Position numbers and translations under genes: made by a program. Shown here one piece after another: positions 1-10,243 of a stretch of DNA of 39,194 bases. The first letter of the stretch is position 1; each line of letters opens with the position of its first letter. Under the pieces are notes generated by a model, which was not told the DNA's origin, made no database searches, and saw nothing but the letters and a program-made list of their open reading frames with translations. The stretch covers positions 1 to 39,194 of the forward strand of contig CASDTX010000058.1 in NCBI GenBank assembly GCA_949283695.1, written 5' to 3'. This stretch comes from an uncultured Eubacteriales bacterium. Lineage in GTDB: Bacteria; Bacillota; Clostridia; Lachnospirales; Lachnospiraceae.

Positions 1-158
1 ATCGAGAAAAGCCTTTGAAAGAGCCTTCTGCTAAAAGGAATGAAAAGTGATAGAAGAAGTTTAGGAAGAATTGTCCGAAAATAAGGATAATAAACTGACA
101 TTAATAAATGAAAAAACTGCCAACGATTACTTGACACATACCAATAACAGCGCAAACT

Positions 159-186
159 TTGCTTTACACAGATTTTGTGATATGAT
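159..186 (+). promoter_or_regulatory. Predicted sigma-A promoter of the gntR-transketolase operon
   Basis: A TATGAT -10 (181-186) is preceded by a TG one base upstream, giving an extended -10, with a weak TTGCTT -35 at 159-164 and a 16-bp spacer. It lies about 50 bp before the regulator start. A nearer-consensus TTGACA at 131 has no -10 at the right distance. The first 158 bases hold no gene I can support, only possible tails of an upstream reading frame. Confidence 0.4.
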
Positions 187-238
187 TAAAAAAGATTAAA
201 ATCTTGGAAACAGGTGGAAAAGCAAGGAGAAAAGGACA

Positions 239-934
239 ATGGGAGAAAACTTTGCGCCGATCAACAAAGAGAATGTAGTGGATCAGATCATAAGAAGGAT
301 CACGGACTCTATCGTGAGCGGAAAATATAAATCAGGAATGAAGCTTCCCAACGAATATGAATTGATGAAGGAGCTTCAGGTGAGCAGGAACTCGCTTCGA
401 GAGGCGATGAAGATCCTTTCGGCGATGGGGATTGTTGAGATAAAGAGAGGCGACGGTACATATATCTGCACCCAAACGAATACTTCAATGTTTGATACGG
501 CGATCTACAGCCTGATCTTTGATATCAGTACGAATTCCGAACTTCTGGAACTCAGACAAATCATCGATGAAACGATCGTGCGTCTGGCAATGCAGAAGAT
601 CACAGAGGAAGAAATAGAGAAACTCAAGGAAAATATCGAAGCAATGGATCGGGCGATACAGGAGGAACAGTACGAACAGGCAGAAAGACTGGATTTTGAT
701 TTTCATGTGATGCTGATTGATATATGCAAGAACCGATTTTTCAGCAGGATTATGAAAGGGGTATACGGAATATTTGAAAAGTCGATTATGAATACCGTAG
801 AGTATGAAAAAGACCAGTCGCAGGTTGTGGACCATCACAAAGAGATCCTTCGGTGCATCATAGAAAAGGATGAGAGCCGTGTCAGCCAAACGATCAGAGA
901 TTCGCTTGAAACATGGCAGGAGATTGTAAAATAA
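239..934 (+). CDS. FadR-type GntR transcriptional regulator (FCD domain)
   Basis: The 231-residue protein has an N-terminal GntR winged helix (about residues 12-78, with the typical 'LPNEYELMKELQVSRNSLREA' region) and a C-terminal all-helical FCD domain (about 85-225) with the acidic/His pocket residues (D and H near 151-155, HH near 200) that bind metal and a small acid or sugar-acid ligand in this family. AAGGAG at 224-229 places the ATG at 239. It is the first gene of a same-strand run ending at 6151, so it is probably the local ligand-responsive repressor or activator of the transketolase/ROK/GH1 genes. The ligand cannot be told from sequence. FCD regulators usually sense organic acids or sugar acids, which would fit the dehydrogenase in this operon. 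Confidence 0.9.
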   Translation: MGENFAPINKENVVDQIIRRITDSIVSGKYKSGMKLPNEYELMKELQVSRNSLREAMKILSAMGIVEIKRGDGTYICTQTNTSMFDTAIYSLIFDISTNSELLELRQIIDETIVRLAMQKITEEEIEKLKENIEAMDRAIQEEQYEQAERLDFDFHVMLIDICKNRFFSRIMKGVYGIFEKSIMNTVEYEKDQSQVVDHHKEILRCIIEKDESRVSQTIRDSLETWQEIVK

Positions 935-954
935 TTCTTCAAATACAGCAGAAG

Positions 955-996
955 AGCTGCGGGCAGATCTCAGGCATCAGAAAACGACCCGCAGCT
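955..996 (+). other. Stem-loop between regulator and transketolase genes
   Basis: A perfect 9-bp inverted repeat, AGCTGCGGG (955-963) and CCCGCAGCT (988-996), has a 24-nt loop and is followed by A residues rather than T. It is not a normal intrinsic terminator. It could be an mRNA processing or stability hairpin separating gntR from the catabolic genes, or a regulator site. An inverted repeat of this size can also occur by chance. Confidence 0.3.
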
Positions 997-1026
997 TAAA
1001 AAAGAAAATGAAAGGTAGGATGTAGT

Positions 1027-1878
1027 ATGAATGAGACGCGAAAAGTCCAGGTTACAGACTCAATCGATGAGCTGAAAAATAGAGCAAAAGAACTTAGAAA
1101 AACACTGCTGACTATGATCTATACCGCGCAGTCGGGACACCCGGGGGGATCACTGTCAGCGGCAGATATTATAACAGTTTTGTATTTCCATACCCTGAAT
1201 CTTGACCCGAAAGATCCAAAATGGCAGGACAGAGACCGGTTTGTACTCTCGAAAGGACATATTTGTCCGGCCTTATATTCTGCGCTCATTATGCGGGGGT
1301 TCCTCGAGAAAGATGCAGTATACACCCTGAGAAAGCAGGGATCGCTGCTCCAGGGGCATCCGGATATGAAACGGTGTCCGGGAATCGAAATATCGACAGG
1401 CTCTCTTGGACAGGGCATCTCCTGTGCAGTCGGTATGGCTGTCGCAGGAAAGCGGGATGAAAGAGACTATATGGTATATACCCTTCTCGGAGACGGAGAG
1501 TGCAACGAGGGGCAGGTATGGGAAGCAGCGCAGGCGGCAAACAAGTATGAACTGGACAACCTGGTCGTGATCATAGACAATAACGGACTGCAGAATGACG
1601 GCAGGGCGGAGGATATCATGCCGACACTGGATCTGAAGAAGAAGTTTGAAGCATTTGGATTCCAATCTGTTCGGATTGACGGACACAGTGTTGAGGAGAT
1701 CAAAAGTGCACTGGACTTTATGAAAACACAGAAAAACGGGCGCCCCAAATGTATCGTGTGCAATACAGTGAAAGGAAAAGGTGTTTCCTTTATGGAAAAT
1801 GTTCCGTCATGGCACGGAGTGGCACCGAATAAAGAACAGTTTGAACAGGCAGTCAAAGAGATCGAGGAGGGATTCTGA
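1027..1878 (+). CDS. Transketolase, N-terminal (TPP pyrophosphate-binding) subunit
   Basis: The 283-residue protein is the N-terminal half of a split transketolase. TPP and substrate residues are visible: the SGHPGGSLS stretch (H38), SKGH (H78), and the GDGECNEGQ Mg/TPP motif at 155-163 followed by the N-N pair near 185. The full-length enzyme has about 650 residues; here the pyrimidine-binding half is the next gene, one base downstream, so the two form one heteromeric enzyme. AAAGGTAGG precedes the ATG. Transketolases move a two-carbon ketol unit from a ketose phosphate to an aldose phosphate. Split copies inside catabolic operons often serve unusual ketose phosphates (apulose-4-phosphate transketolase AptAB, sulfofructose transketolase SqwGH), so a dedicated rather than housekeeping role is likely here. 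The substrate is inference. Confidence 0.93.
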   Translation: MNETRKVQVTDSIDELKNRAKELRKTLLTMIYTAQSGHPGGSLSAADIITVLYFHTLNLDPKDPKWQDRDRFVLSKGHICPALYSALIMRGFLEKDAVYTLRKQGSLLQGHPDMKRCPGIEISTGSLGQGISCAVGMAVAGKRDERDYMVYTLLGDGECNEGQVWEAAQAANKYELDNLVVIIDNNGLQNDGRAEDIMPTLDLKKKFEAFGFQSVRIDGHSVEEIKSALDFMKTQKNGRPKCIVCNTVKGKGVSFMENVPSWHGVAPNKEQFEQAVKEIEEGF

Positions 1879-1879
1879 C

Positions 1880-2809
1880 ATGGAAAAAAGAGCGACAAGA
1901 GAAGCACTGGGGGAAGAGATTTTAAAACTGGGAACAGAGCATGAGGATGTATTTGTGGTTGACTGCGATGTGGCAAAATCATGCAAGACACTTGAGTTTG
2001 CGCAGAAGCTCCCAAAGCAGCATCTGAATGTAGGAATCTCTGAGCAGAATGCCATGGGCATAGCGGCAGGGCTGGCAGCTTCAGGGAAAGTTCCCTTTGT
2101 GGTCACTTATGCGATCTTCGGCAGTATGAGAGCCTGTGAGCAGCTCAGACAGGAAGCATGTTATACGAAATTAAATGTAAAAGTACTGTGTTCACACGGC
2201 GGATTGACGCCGGCTAATGACGGGGCCTCTCACCAGTGTATTGAAGATATGGGCGTGTTAAGGACGATCCCTAATATGACAGTGATCATGCCGGCAGACT
2301 ACAACTCTGCAAGAAAACTGATTGCCAAAGCATACGAGTATCCGGGGCCGGTATATCTGAGGTTCACCAGAGACGCGATTCCCTGCATCTATGAGGAAAC
2401 AGAGGAATTCGAAATCGGAAAGGCTAAGAAACTCGCAGATGGAAGCGATGTCACAATCTTTGCCAATGGAGATACACTTTCTATCGCTGCCGAAGCGCGA
2501 AAGATGCTGGAAAAAGAAGGCATCTCCGCCGGGCTTTATGATGTCCATACAATCAAACCGATGGATAAAGATGCAGTAGTTGAGGCAATTGAAAAGACAG
2601 GGAAGGTGATCACGGTAGAGGATCATAACATTTATAATGGATTGGGCTCAGCAGTCTGTGAGATCGCGGCAGAAGCCGGAAAGGGAAAAGTTGTGCGCAT
2701 TGGTGTCCAGGATCAGTTCGGAGAGTCAGCGCCCTATGAAGAACTGCTCAAGAAGAACGGAATTACAGCGGAGAACATCTGTAAACAGGCGAAAAAAATC
2801 TTAGAATGA
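1880..2809 (+). CDS. Transketolase, C-terminal (pyrimidine-binding) subunit
   Basis: The 309-residue protein carries the Pyr domain, with the conserved catalytic glutamate in NVGISEQNAMG (E55), followed by the transketolase C domain (about 190-305). The ATG at 1880 is one base after the upstream stop and has GAGGAGG at 1864-1870. An earlier in-frame start at 1781 lies inside tktN and gives an unrelated leader, so it is rejected. The protein must pair with the upstream subunit to form active sites at the interface. Its stop overlaps the sequence leading into the dehydrogenase, consistent with one transcript. Confidence 0.93.
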   Translation: MEKRATREALGEEILKLGTEHEDVFVVDCDVAKSCKTLEFAQKLPKQHLNVGISEQNAMGIAAGLAASGKVPFVVTYAIFGSMRACEQLRQEACYTKLNVKVLCSHGGLTPANDGASHQCIEDMGVLRTIPNMTVIMPADYNSARKLIAKAYEYPGPVYLRFTRDAIPCIYEETEEFEIGKAKKLADGSDVTIFANGDTLSIAAEARKMLEKEGISAGLYDVHTIKPMDKDAVVEAIEKTGKVITVEDHNIYNGLGSAVCEIAAEAGKGKVVRIGVQDQFGESAPYEELLKKNGITAENICKQAKKILE

Positions 2810-2835
2810 AGCAGAAACACAGGAGGTTGGATAAA

Positions 2836-3788
2836 ATGAAGATCGTAATATTGGATGGATATACGGAGAATCCGGGAGATTTGAGCTGGGAGGGATTTGA
2901 GAAACTGGGGGAACTGACCGTGTATGACAGGACTCCTGAGAATGAGGCCGCGGACAGAATCGGGGACGCACAGATTGTGATTACGAACAAAACACCGATC
3001 AGCGAAGCGGTTCTGGAGGCATGCCCTTCTATAAAATATATCGGAATCCTGGCTACCGGCTACAATATAGTAGATGTGGAAGCAGCGAAGAAGCGCGGGA
3101 TCCCGGTATGCAATATCCCGACTTACGGAACCGCCGCGGTTGCTCAAATGGTATTTGCGCTTTTACTGGAAATCTGTCATCACGCAGGCGCACATTCTGA
3201 CGCGGTGAAAGAGGGCAGGTGGTCAGCGAACAAGGATTGGTGTTTCTGGGATTATCCGCTGATTGAGCTGGCAGGCAAGACCATGGGCATCATCGGGTTT
3301 GGCAGAATCGGCCAGGCTGCCGGCAGTCTGGCCAGGGCGTTTGGCATGAATGTGCTTGCGTTTGACAGTATGCCAAATGAGAGCGGGCGCAGGATCGCGG
3401 AATATGTGTCCCTTGATGAGCTGTACAGCCGCTCCGACGTGATCTCTCTTCACTGTCCGCTCTTTCCGGCGACGGAGAAGATGATCTGCCGGGAAAGCAT
3501 TCAGAAGATGAAAGACGGCGTCATATTAATCAACACCAGCAGAGGCGGGCTGATCGATGAGGATGATCTTGCAGAGGCTCTGCAGGATGGAAAGGTGTAT
3601 GCAGCAGGATGTGATGTTGTGTCTACAGAGCCGATCAAAGAGGAGAATCCGCTTTTGAAGTGCGCGAATGCGATTCTCACACCGCATATTGCATGGGCTC
3701 CGAAAGAGAGCAGACAGCGGCTGATGGACATCGCAGTGGATAACCTGGAGAAATTTATGAAAGGAAATGCCCAGAACGTGGTAAATTT

Positions 3789-3792
<4 letters not shown>
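2836..3792 (+). CDS. D-isomer-specific 2-hydroxyacid dehydrogenase (glycerate dehydrogenase/hydroxypyruvate reductase-like)
   Basis: The 318-residue protein has the family's two-domain layout: catalytic halves at about 1-98 and 287-318 around an NAD-binding Rossmann domain with GFGRIG at 154-159. The catalytic triad is present as R236 (NTSRGG), E265 and H284 (TPHIAW). AGGAGG at 2821-2826 fixes the ATG at 2836. The protein interconverts a 2-keto acid and a D-2-hydroxyacid with NAD(P)H. It resembles the glycerate dehydrogenase/hydroxypyruvate reductase branch more than D-lactate dehydrogenase, but substrate assignment in this family from sequence is unreliable. Next to a transketolase, hydroxypyruvate (a transketolase donor), glyoxylate or a ketose-derived keto acid are plausible substrates. 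Confidence 0.88.
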
Positions 3793-6151
<2,359 letters not shown>

Positions 6152-6172
6152 TGTTATGCAGATCATGTGTCA

Positions 6173-6201
6173 AAGGCAGATCCTTCGGGATCTGCTTTTT
6201 T
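6173..6201 (+). terminator. Rho-independent terminator of the transketolase/GH1 operon
   Basis: The 8-bp stem GCAGATCC/GGATCTGC (6176-6183 with 6188-6195) closes a TTCG tetraloop and is followed directly by six T residues. It is a textbook intrinsic terminator 25 bases after the GH1 stop. Confidence 0.95.
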
Positions 6202-6459
6202 CAGAAGAAAATGCAGAGCGCTGTTTCGTCAGGAAAGTCCTTCTTATATCGGTCTTGCCGTTGGGGACATGACGTGCTATTCTTATATTATAATGCGAGG
6301 GGCAGAAGAGCTTCTGTCCTGCGTATAGGATACATGTAATTTGCGGCTGATTCAGACCGCAGGTGGAGTCTCACAGACAGATACAAGGCGGACAGGGGAA
6401 CCGGGAAAGGAGGAAAAAGTAGAAATTGTCAAAAATGCACAAAGGGCATTAGAAAAATA
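6202..6459. other. Intergenic stretch without a supportable gene
   Basis: No credible coding sequence lies between the terminator and the adhE control region. A small open frame starting at 6151 runs through the terminator and is not protein-like. A TATAAT at 6289-6294 lacks a good -35. Short hairpins are visible, for example GGGCAGA with TCTGTCC near 6299-6319 and GCGG with CCGC near 6342-6360, but they match no RNA class I recognise. The segment may be an extended upstream control region for adhE. Confidence 0.5.
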
Positions 6460-6503
6460 ATGTTAAAATATTAACAAATGTGGTATTGACAAATATTTAA
6501 CGA
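6460..6503 (+). promoter_or_regulatory. Two Rex-like operators upstream of and overlapping the adhE promoter
   Basis: Positions 6460-6477 match the clostridial Rex consensus TTGTTAA-N4-TTAACAA at 13 of 14 fixed bases, with perfect TGTTAA/TTAACA arms. A weaker site at 6486-6503 matches 11 of 14 and includes the -35 hexamer. Rex is a redox-sensing repressor that releases DNA when NADH/NAD+ rises, and adhE is a classic target in clostridia. The placement therefore predicts NADH-induced adhE. The sites are seen directly; binding by Rex is inference. Confidence 0.75.
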
Positions 6504-6515
6504 TTGGATTATACT
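6486..6515 (+). promoter_or_regulatory. Predicted adhE promoter
   Basis: A consensus TTGACA (6486-6491) and TATACT (6510-6515) are separated by 18 bp. Transcription should start near 6522, giving a leader of about 45 nt with AGGAGG at 6552-6557. The -35 lies within the second Rex-like site. Confidence 0.8.
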
Positions 6516-6567
6516 AGTTGCTGTGGGAACAAACCAGATTGATTTAATTACAGGAGGAATTATCAAA

Positions 6568-9186
6568 ATGGCAGAGAAAGAAAAAGCAGTAGTGCCCGGG
6601 ATCATCGACAGCGTAGAAACGCTGGAAGCAAAGATGAAAGAAATGCGCGAGGCACAGAAAATCTTCGCTACATTCACACAGGAGCAGGTAGACAAGATTT
6701 TCTATGAGGCAGCTATGGCAGCCAACAAAATGCGTATACCGCTTGCTAAGATGGCAGTGGAAGAGACGCAGCGCGGTGTAATGGAAGATAAGGTGATCAA
6801 GAACCATTACGCAGCTGAGTACATCTATAACGCATACAAGAACACAAAGACCTGCGGCGTGATCGAAGAAGATCCGGCATACGGAATCAAGAAAGTTGCA
6901 GAGCCGATCGGTCTTGTTGCGGCTGTTATCCCGACTACCAACCCGACTTCAACAGCGATCTTTAAGACGCTGATCTGTCTGAAGACAAGAAATGCCATCA
7001 TCATCAGCCCCCATCCGGCGGCAAAGAAATGTACAATTGCAGCGGCAAAGGTTGTTCTTGACGCAGCTGTGAAGGCAGGCGCTCCGGAAGGCATCATCGG
7101 CTGGATCGACGTTCCGTCTCTGGAACTGACCAACACGGTTATGAGAGACGCAGATATTATCCTGGCTACAGGCGGCCCGGGAATGGTGAAGGCTGCTTAC
7201 TCTTCAGGAAAACCGGCTCTGGGCGTTGGCGCCGGCAACACACCGGTTATCATTGACGACACAGCTGACATTAAGATGGCAGTAAACTCCATCATCCATT
7301 CTAAGACATTTGACAATGGTATGATCTGTGCTTCCGAGCAGTCTGTAACTGTTATGGAGAGCATATATGAGGAAGTGAAGAAAGAGTTCGCTTACAGAGG
7401 ATGCTACTTCCTGAAACCGGGCGAAGAACTGGACAAAGTGCGTAAGACCATCATCATCAACGGCGCGCTGAACAGCAAGATCCCTGGAAAATCTGCATAC
7501 GAAATCGCGAAACTTGCAGGAGTAAATGTTCCGGAGAACACAAAGATCCTGATTGGTGAGGTAGAGTCTGTAGATATTTCCGAAGAGTTTGCTCACGAGA
7601 AATTATCTCCTGTACTTGCTATGTATAAAGCGAAAACATTCGATGAGGCGATTGCGAAGGCAGCTCAGCTCGTAGCTGACGGCGGATACGGACATACAGC
7701 ATCTCTGTACGTTCACCCGGCAGAGAAAGAGAAGATCCAGAAGCACTATGAGGCTATGAAGACCTGCCGTATCGTGATCAACACACCGTCTTCACACGGT
7801 GGTATCGGCGACCTGTACAACTTCAAGCTCGCTCCGTCACTGACGCTTGGATGTGGTTCATGGGGCGGAAACTCTGTATCAGAGAACGTTGGAGTAAAAC
7901 ATCTTCTGAATGTGAAGACAGTTGCCGAGAGGAGAGAGAATATGCTGTGGTTCAGGACACCTGAGAAGGTATACTTTAAGAAAGGCTGTATGCCGGTAGC
8001 TCTGGATGAGCTTGGCACAGTAATGCATAAGAAGAAAGCATTTATCGTAACAGATACATTCCTTTACAAGAACGGATATGTGAAACCGATCGAAGAGAAG
8101 CTTGATCAGATGGGCATCCAGCATACATGCTTCTACAATGTAGCTCCGGACCCGACACTTCAGTGCGCGCAGGAAGGTGTTGCTCAGATGAACGCATTTG
8201 CTCCTGACACCATCATCGCACTCGGCGGCGGTTCCGCTATGGACGCAGCGAAGATCATGTGGCTGATGTACGAGCATCCGGAAGCAAACTTCGAAGACAT
8301 GGCTATGGACTTCATGGATATCCGTAAGAGAGTATTTACATTCCCGAAGATGGGCGAGAAGGCTTACTTCGTAGCAATCCCGACATCTTCAGGTACAGGT
8401 TCTGAGGTTACTCCGTTCGCGATCATCACAGACGCTACAACAGGCGTGAAATGGCCGATCGCTGACTACGAGCTGCTTCCGAACATGGCGATCGTAGACG
8501 TTGACAACGCAATGACAGCTCCGAAGGGACTGACAAGTGCATCCGGTATCGACGTTATGACACACGCGATCGAGGCATATGTATCCATCATGGCTACAGA
8601 CTACACAGACGGTCTCGCTATGAAGGCTGTTAAGATGGTATTCGAGAACCTTCCGTCTGCATACGAGAACGGAGCAAATGATCCGAAGGCTCGTGAGGCA
8701 ATGCACAATGCTTCCTGTATGGCAGGTATGGCATTCGCAAATGCGTTCCTTGGCGTGAACCACTCCATGGCTCATAAGCTGGGTGCATTCCACCATCTGC
8801 CGCACGGCGTTGCAAACGCACTGATCCTGACAGAGGTTATGAGATACAACGCAGCGGAAGTTCCGACAAAGATGGGAACATTCTCTCAGTATCAGTATCC
8901 GCACGCTCTTGCAAGATACGCAGAGCTCGGACGCTTCGCAGGCTGCACAGGCAACACAGATGAAGAAGTATTCGAGAACTTCATCGCAAGACTGGAAGAC
9001 CTGAAAGAGAAGATCGGCATCAATAAGACAATCAAAGATTACGGTATCGACGAGAAATACTTCCTGGATACTCTGGATGATATGTGCGAGCAGGCATTCA
9101 ACGACCAGTGTACAGGAGCGAACCCGAGATATCCGCTCATCAAGGAGATCAAAGAGATCTACCTGAAATGCTACTATGGCAAATAA
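6568..9186 (+). CDS. adhE: Bifunctional acetaldehyde-CoA/alcohol dehydrogenase AdhE
   Basis: The 872-residue protein is a full-length AdhE. The N-terminal aldehyde dehydrogenase domain (about 1-440) has the thioester cysteine C254 in NGMICASEQS. A linker and a C-terminal iron alcohol dehydrogenase domain (about 460-872) follow, with TSSGTGSEVTPFA and the Fe-binding His-rich NHSMAHKLGAFHHLPHG segment. It reduces acetyl-CoA to acetaldehyde and then ethanol, regenerating two NAD+, and family members form cytoplasmic spirosomes. AGGAGG at 6552-6557 selects the ATG at 6568 over an upstream in-frame ATG at 6523 that lies at the predicted transcription start. Codon choice is strongly biased compared with its neighbours, as in highly expressed genes. 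It is monocistronic, with its own promoter, Rex-like operators and terminator. Confidence 0.98.
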   Translation: MAEKEKAVVPGIIDSVETLEAKMKEMREAQKIFATFTQEQVDKIFYEAAMAANKMRIPLAKMAVEETQRGVMEDKVIKNHYAAEYIYNAYKNTKTCGVIEEDPAYGIKKVAEPIGLVAAVIPTTNPTSTAIFKTLICLKTRNAIIISPHPAAKKCTIAAAKVVLDAAVKAGAPEGIIGWIDVPSLELTNTVMRDADIILATGGPGMVKAAYSSGKPALGVGAGNTPVIIDDTADIKMAVNSIIHSKTFDNGMICASEQSVTVMESIYEEVKKEFAYRGCYFLKPGEELDKVRKTIIINGALNSKIPGKSAYEIAKLAGVNVPENTKILIGEVESVDISEEFAHEKLSPVLAMYKAKTFDEAIAKAAQLVADGGYGHTASLYVHPAEKEKIQKHYEAMKTCRIVINTPSSHGGIGDLYNFKLAPSLTLGCGSWGGNSVSENVGVKHLLNVKTVAERRENMLWFRTPEKVYFKKGCMPVALDELGTVMHKKKAFIVTDTFLYKNGYVKPIEEKLDQMGIQHTCFYNVAPDPTLQCAQEGVAQMNAFAPDTIIALGGGSAMDAAKIMWLMYEHPEANFEDMAMDFMDIRKRVFTFPKMGEKAYFVAIPTSSGTGSEVTPFAIITDATTGVKWPIADYELLPNMAIVDVDNAMTAPKGLTSASGIDVMTHAIEAYVSIMATDYTDGLAMKAVKMVFENLPSAYENGANDPKAREAMHNASCMAGMAFANAFLGVNHSMAHKLGAFHHLPHGVANALILTEVMRYNAAEVPTKMGTFSQYQYPHALARYAELGRFAGCTGNTDEEVFENFIARLEDLKEKIGINKTIKDYGIDEKYFLDTLDDMCEQAFNDQCTGANPRYPLIKEIKEIYLKCYYGK

Positions 9187-9203
9187 TACACGGTAAGTGT
9201 CAG

Positions 9204-9240
9204 AAGGGAGACGTATCACAATGGTGCGTCTCCCTTTCTC
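9204..9240 (+). terminator. Terminator after adhE
   Basis: The 10-bp stem AAGGGAGACG/CGTCTCCCTT (9204-9213 with 9227-9236) is followed by a T-rich tail (TTCTCTGTCT) and starts 17 bases after the adhE stop. Confidence 0.8.
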
Positions 9241-9276
9241 TGTCTGATGTGTGCGCAAAAAGCAATTTCTTACAAA

Positions 9277-9332
9277 ATGATAAAAAATTAACAATAAAAT
9301 AACTGAAAAAAAGATAGTTAAAAATTGCACAA
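9277..9332 (+). promoter_or_regulatory. Two weaker Rex-like sites upstream of the APH-fold kinase gene
   Basis: Positions 9277-9294 match the Rex consensus at 12 of 14 fixed bases and 9315-9332 at 11 of 14. The region is very AT-rich, so some similarity is expected by chance. If real, the kinase gene would share redox control with adhE. Confidence 0.3.
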
Positions 9333-9348
9333 AAATGTTCCGGAGGGG

Positions 9349-9377
9349 TTACATTTCTGTTTTTCTTGCTGTATAAT
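9349..9377 (+). promoter_or_regulatory. Predicted promoter of the APH-fold kinase gene
   Basis: A perfect TATAAT -10 at 9372-9377 has a poor TTACAT -35 at 9349-9354 with a 17-bp spacer. The predicted leader is about 42 nt and carries AGGAGG at 9411-9416. Confidence 0.55.
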
Positions 9378-9425
9378 GACACCATCGAAAACGAAACAAA
9401 ATGTAGAGCAAGGAGGACACTGTAC

Positions 9426-10181
9426 ATGAAACTCGAAGAAAAAAATATTATCGTAACTCGTCCCTATAAAGCTGTATACAAATGTGACGACAGCATTGTA
9501 AAAGTATTTGCAGAGACGCATCCGAAGTCAGATATCTTCAACGAGGCTCTGATCACTGCCAGAATCGAAGAGACCGGACTGGATATTCCGAAGGTAAAAG
9601 GGGTTACCCAGATCGACGGAAAATGGGCGATTGAGATCGAATATAAAGACGGCAAGACACTGGAAGAGATGATGAACTCTGACAAGAAGAATATTGAAAA
9701 GTACATGGAAGACTTTGTGGATCTGCAGCTTCAGGTACACAGCATGACTTCTCCTCTTCTGAAAGGAATGAAGGATAAGCTTTCCCGTCAGATCAACAGC
9801 TTAAAAGAGCTGGATGCAACGACGAGATATGAGCTGCTGACCCGTCTCGAGAGTATGCCGAAGCACAATAAGGTCTGCCACGGTGACTTCAATCCGAGCA
9901 ACGTAATCGTAGGAAAGAACGGAAAGATGACCGTTGTTGACTGGGCACATGCAACACAGGGAAATGCAAGTGCAGACGCAGCTATGACCTATCTTCTGTT
10001 CGCTCTGAAGGATCAGGAGACAGCAGATCTCTACATGAACCTGTTCTGCAAGAAGAGCGATACGGCAAGACAGTATGTACAGCAGTGGCTTCCGATCGTT
10101 GCAGCAGCTCAGCTTACAAAGGACAATGAGCTGGAGAAAGAATTCCTCATGAAGTGGATCGACGTAATTGATTATCAGTAG
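9426..10181 (+). CDS. Aminoglycoside phosphotransferase (APH)-fold small-molecule kinase
   Basis: The 251-residue protein has the APH/choline-kinase signature: the catalytic-loop motif CHGDFNPSNV (H152, D154, N157) and the metal-binding VVDWAHA motif (D172). The N-terminal lobe around 20-80 is reduced. These enzymes transfer phosphate from ATP to hydroxyl groups of sugars, choline, homoserine or antibiotics. Nothing here points to antibiotic resistance, and chromosomal members in gut Firmicutes are usually uncharacterised housekeeping kinases. AGGAGG at 9411-9416 supports the ATG at 9426 rather than one at 9366. The adjacent AdhE gene is separated by a terminator, so a functional link is only suggested by the weak Rex-like sites. 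The substrate is unknown. Confidence 0.82.
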   Translation: MKLEEKNIIVTRPYKAVYKCDDSIVKVFAETHPKSDIFNEALITARIEETGLDIPKVKGVTQIDGKWAIEIEYKDGKTLEEMMNSDKKNIEKYMEDFVDLQLQVHSMTSPLLKGMKDKLSRQINSLKELDATTRYELLTRLESMPKHNKVCHGDFNPSNVIVGKNGKMTVVDWAHATQGNASADAAMTYLLFALKDQETADLYMNLFCKKSDTARQYVQQWLPIVAAAQLTKDNELEKEFLMKWIDVIDYQ

Positions 10182-10199
10182 AATCAGAAGAATAATATA

Positions 10200-10229
10200 C
10201 AGCCCCCGGAAGTGATCTTCCGGGGGCTG
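10200..10229. terminator. Bidirectional terminator between convergent genes
   Basis: A perfect 13-bp stem, CAGCCCCCGGAAG with CTTCCGGGGGCTG, encloses a 4-nt loop. It sits between the APH-fold kinase (plus) and the wall hydrolase (minus). Both flanks are only moderately T-rich in the reading direction, so its efficiency is uncertain. Confidence 0.75.
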
Positions 10230-10243
10230 ATTCGCGTCCTGAT

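Noticed and set aside
1-50. C-terminal end of a gene running in from the left edge
   Set aside because: Three frames stay open for 5-15 codons before stops (18, 34, 50), but none is recognisable, so no call is made.
131-159. Consensus TTGACA at 131 as the gntR promoter
   Set aside because: The base run at the proper -10 distance (AAACTT) is not a -10 element. The extended -10 at 181 is better.
8389-9330. Long minus-strand open frame (313 codons) antisense to adhE
   Set aside because: Cys/His-rich translation without domain features. It arises from strong codon bias in adhE and has no ribosome site.
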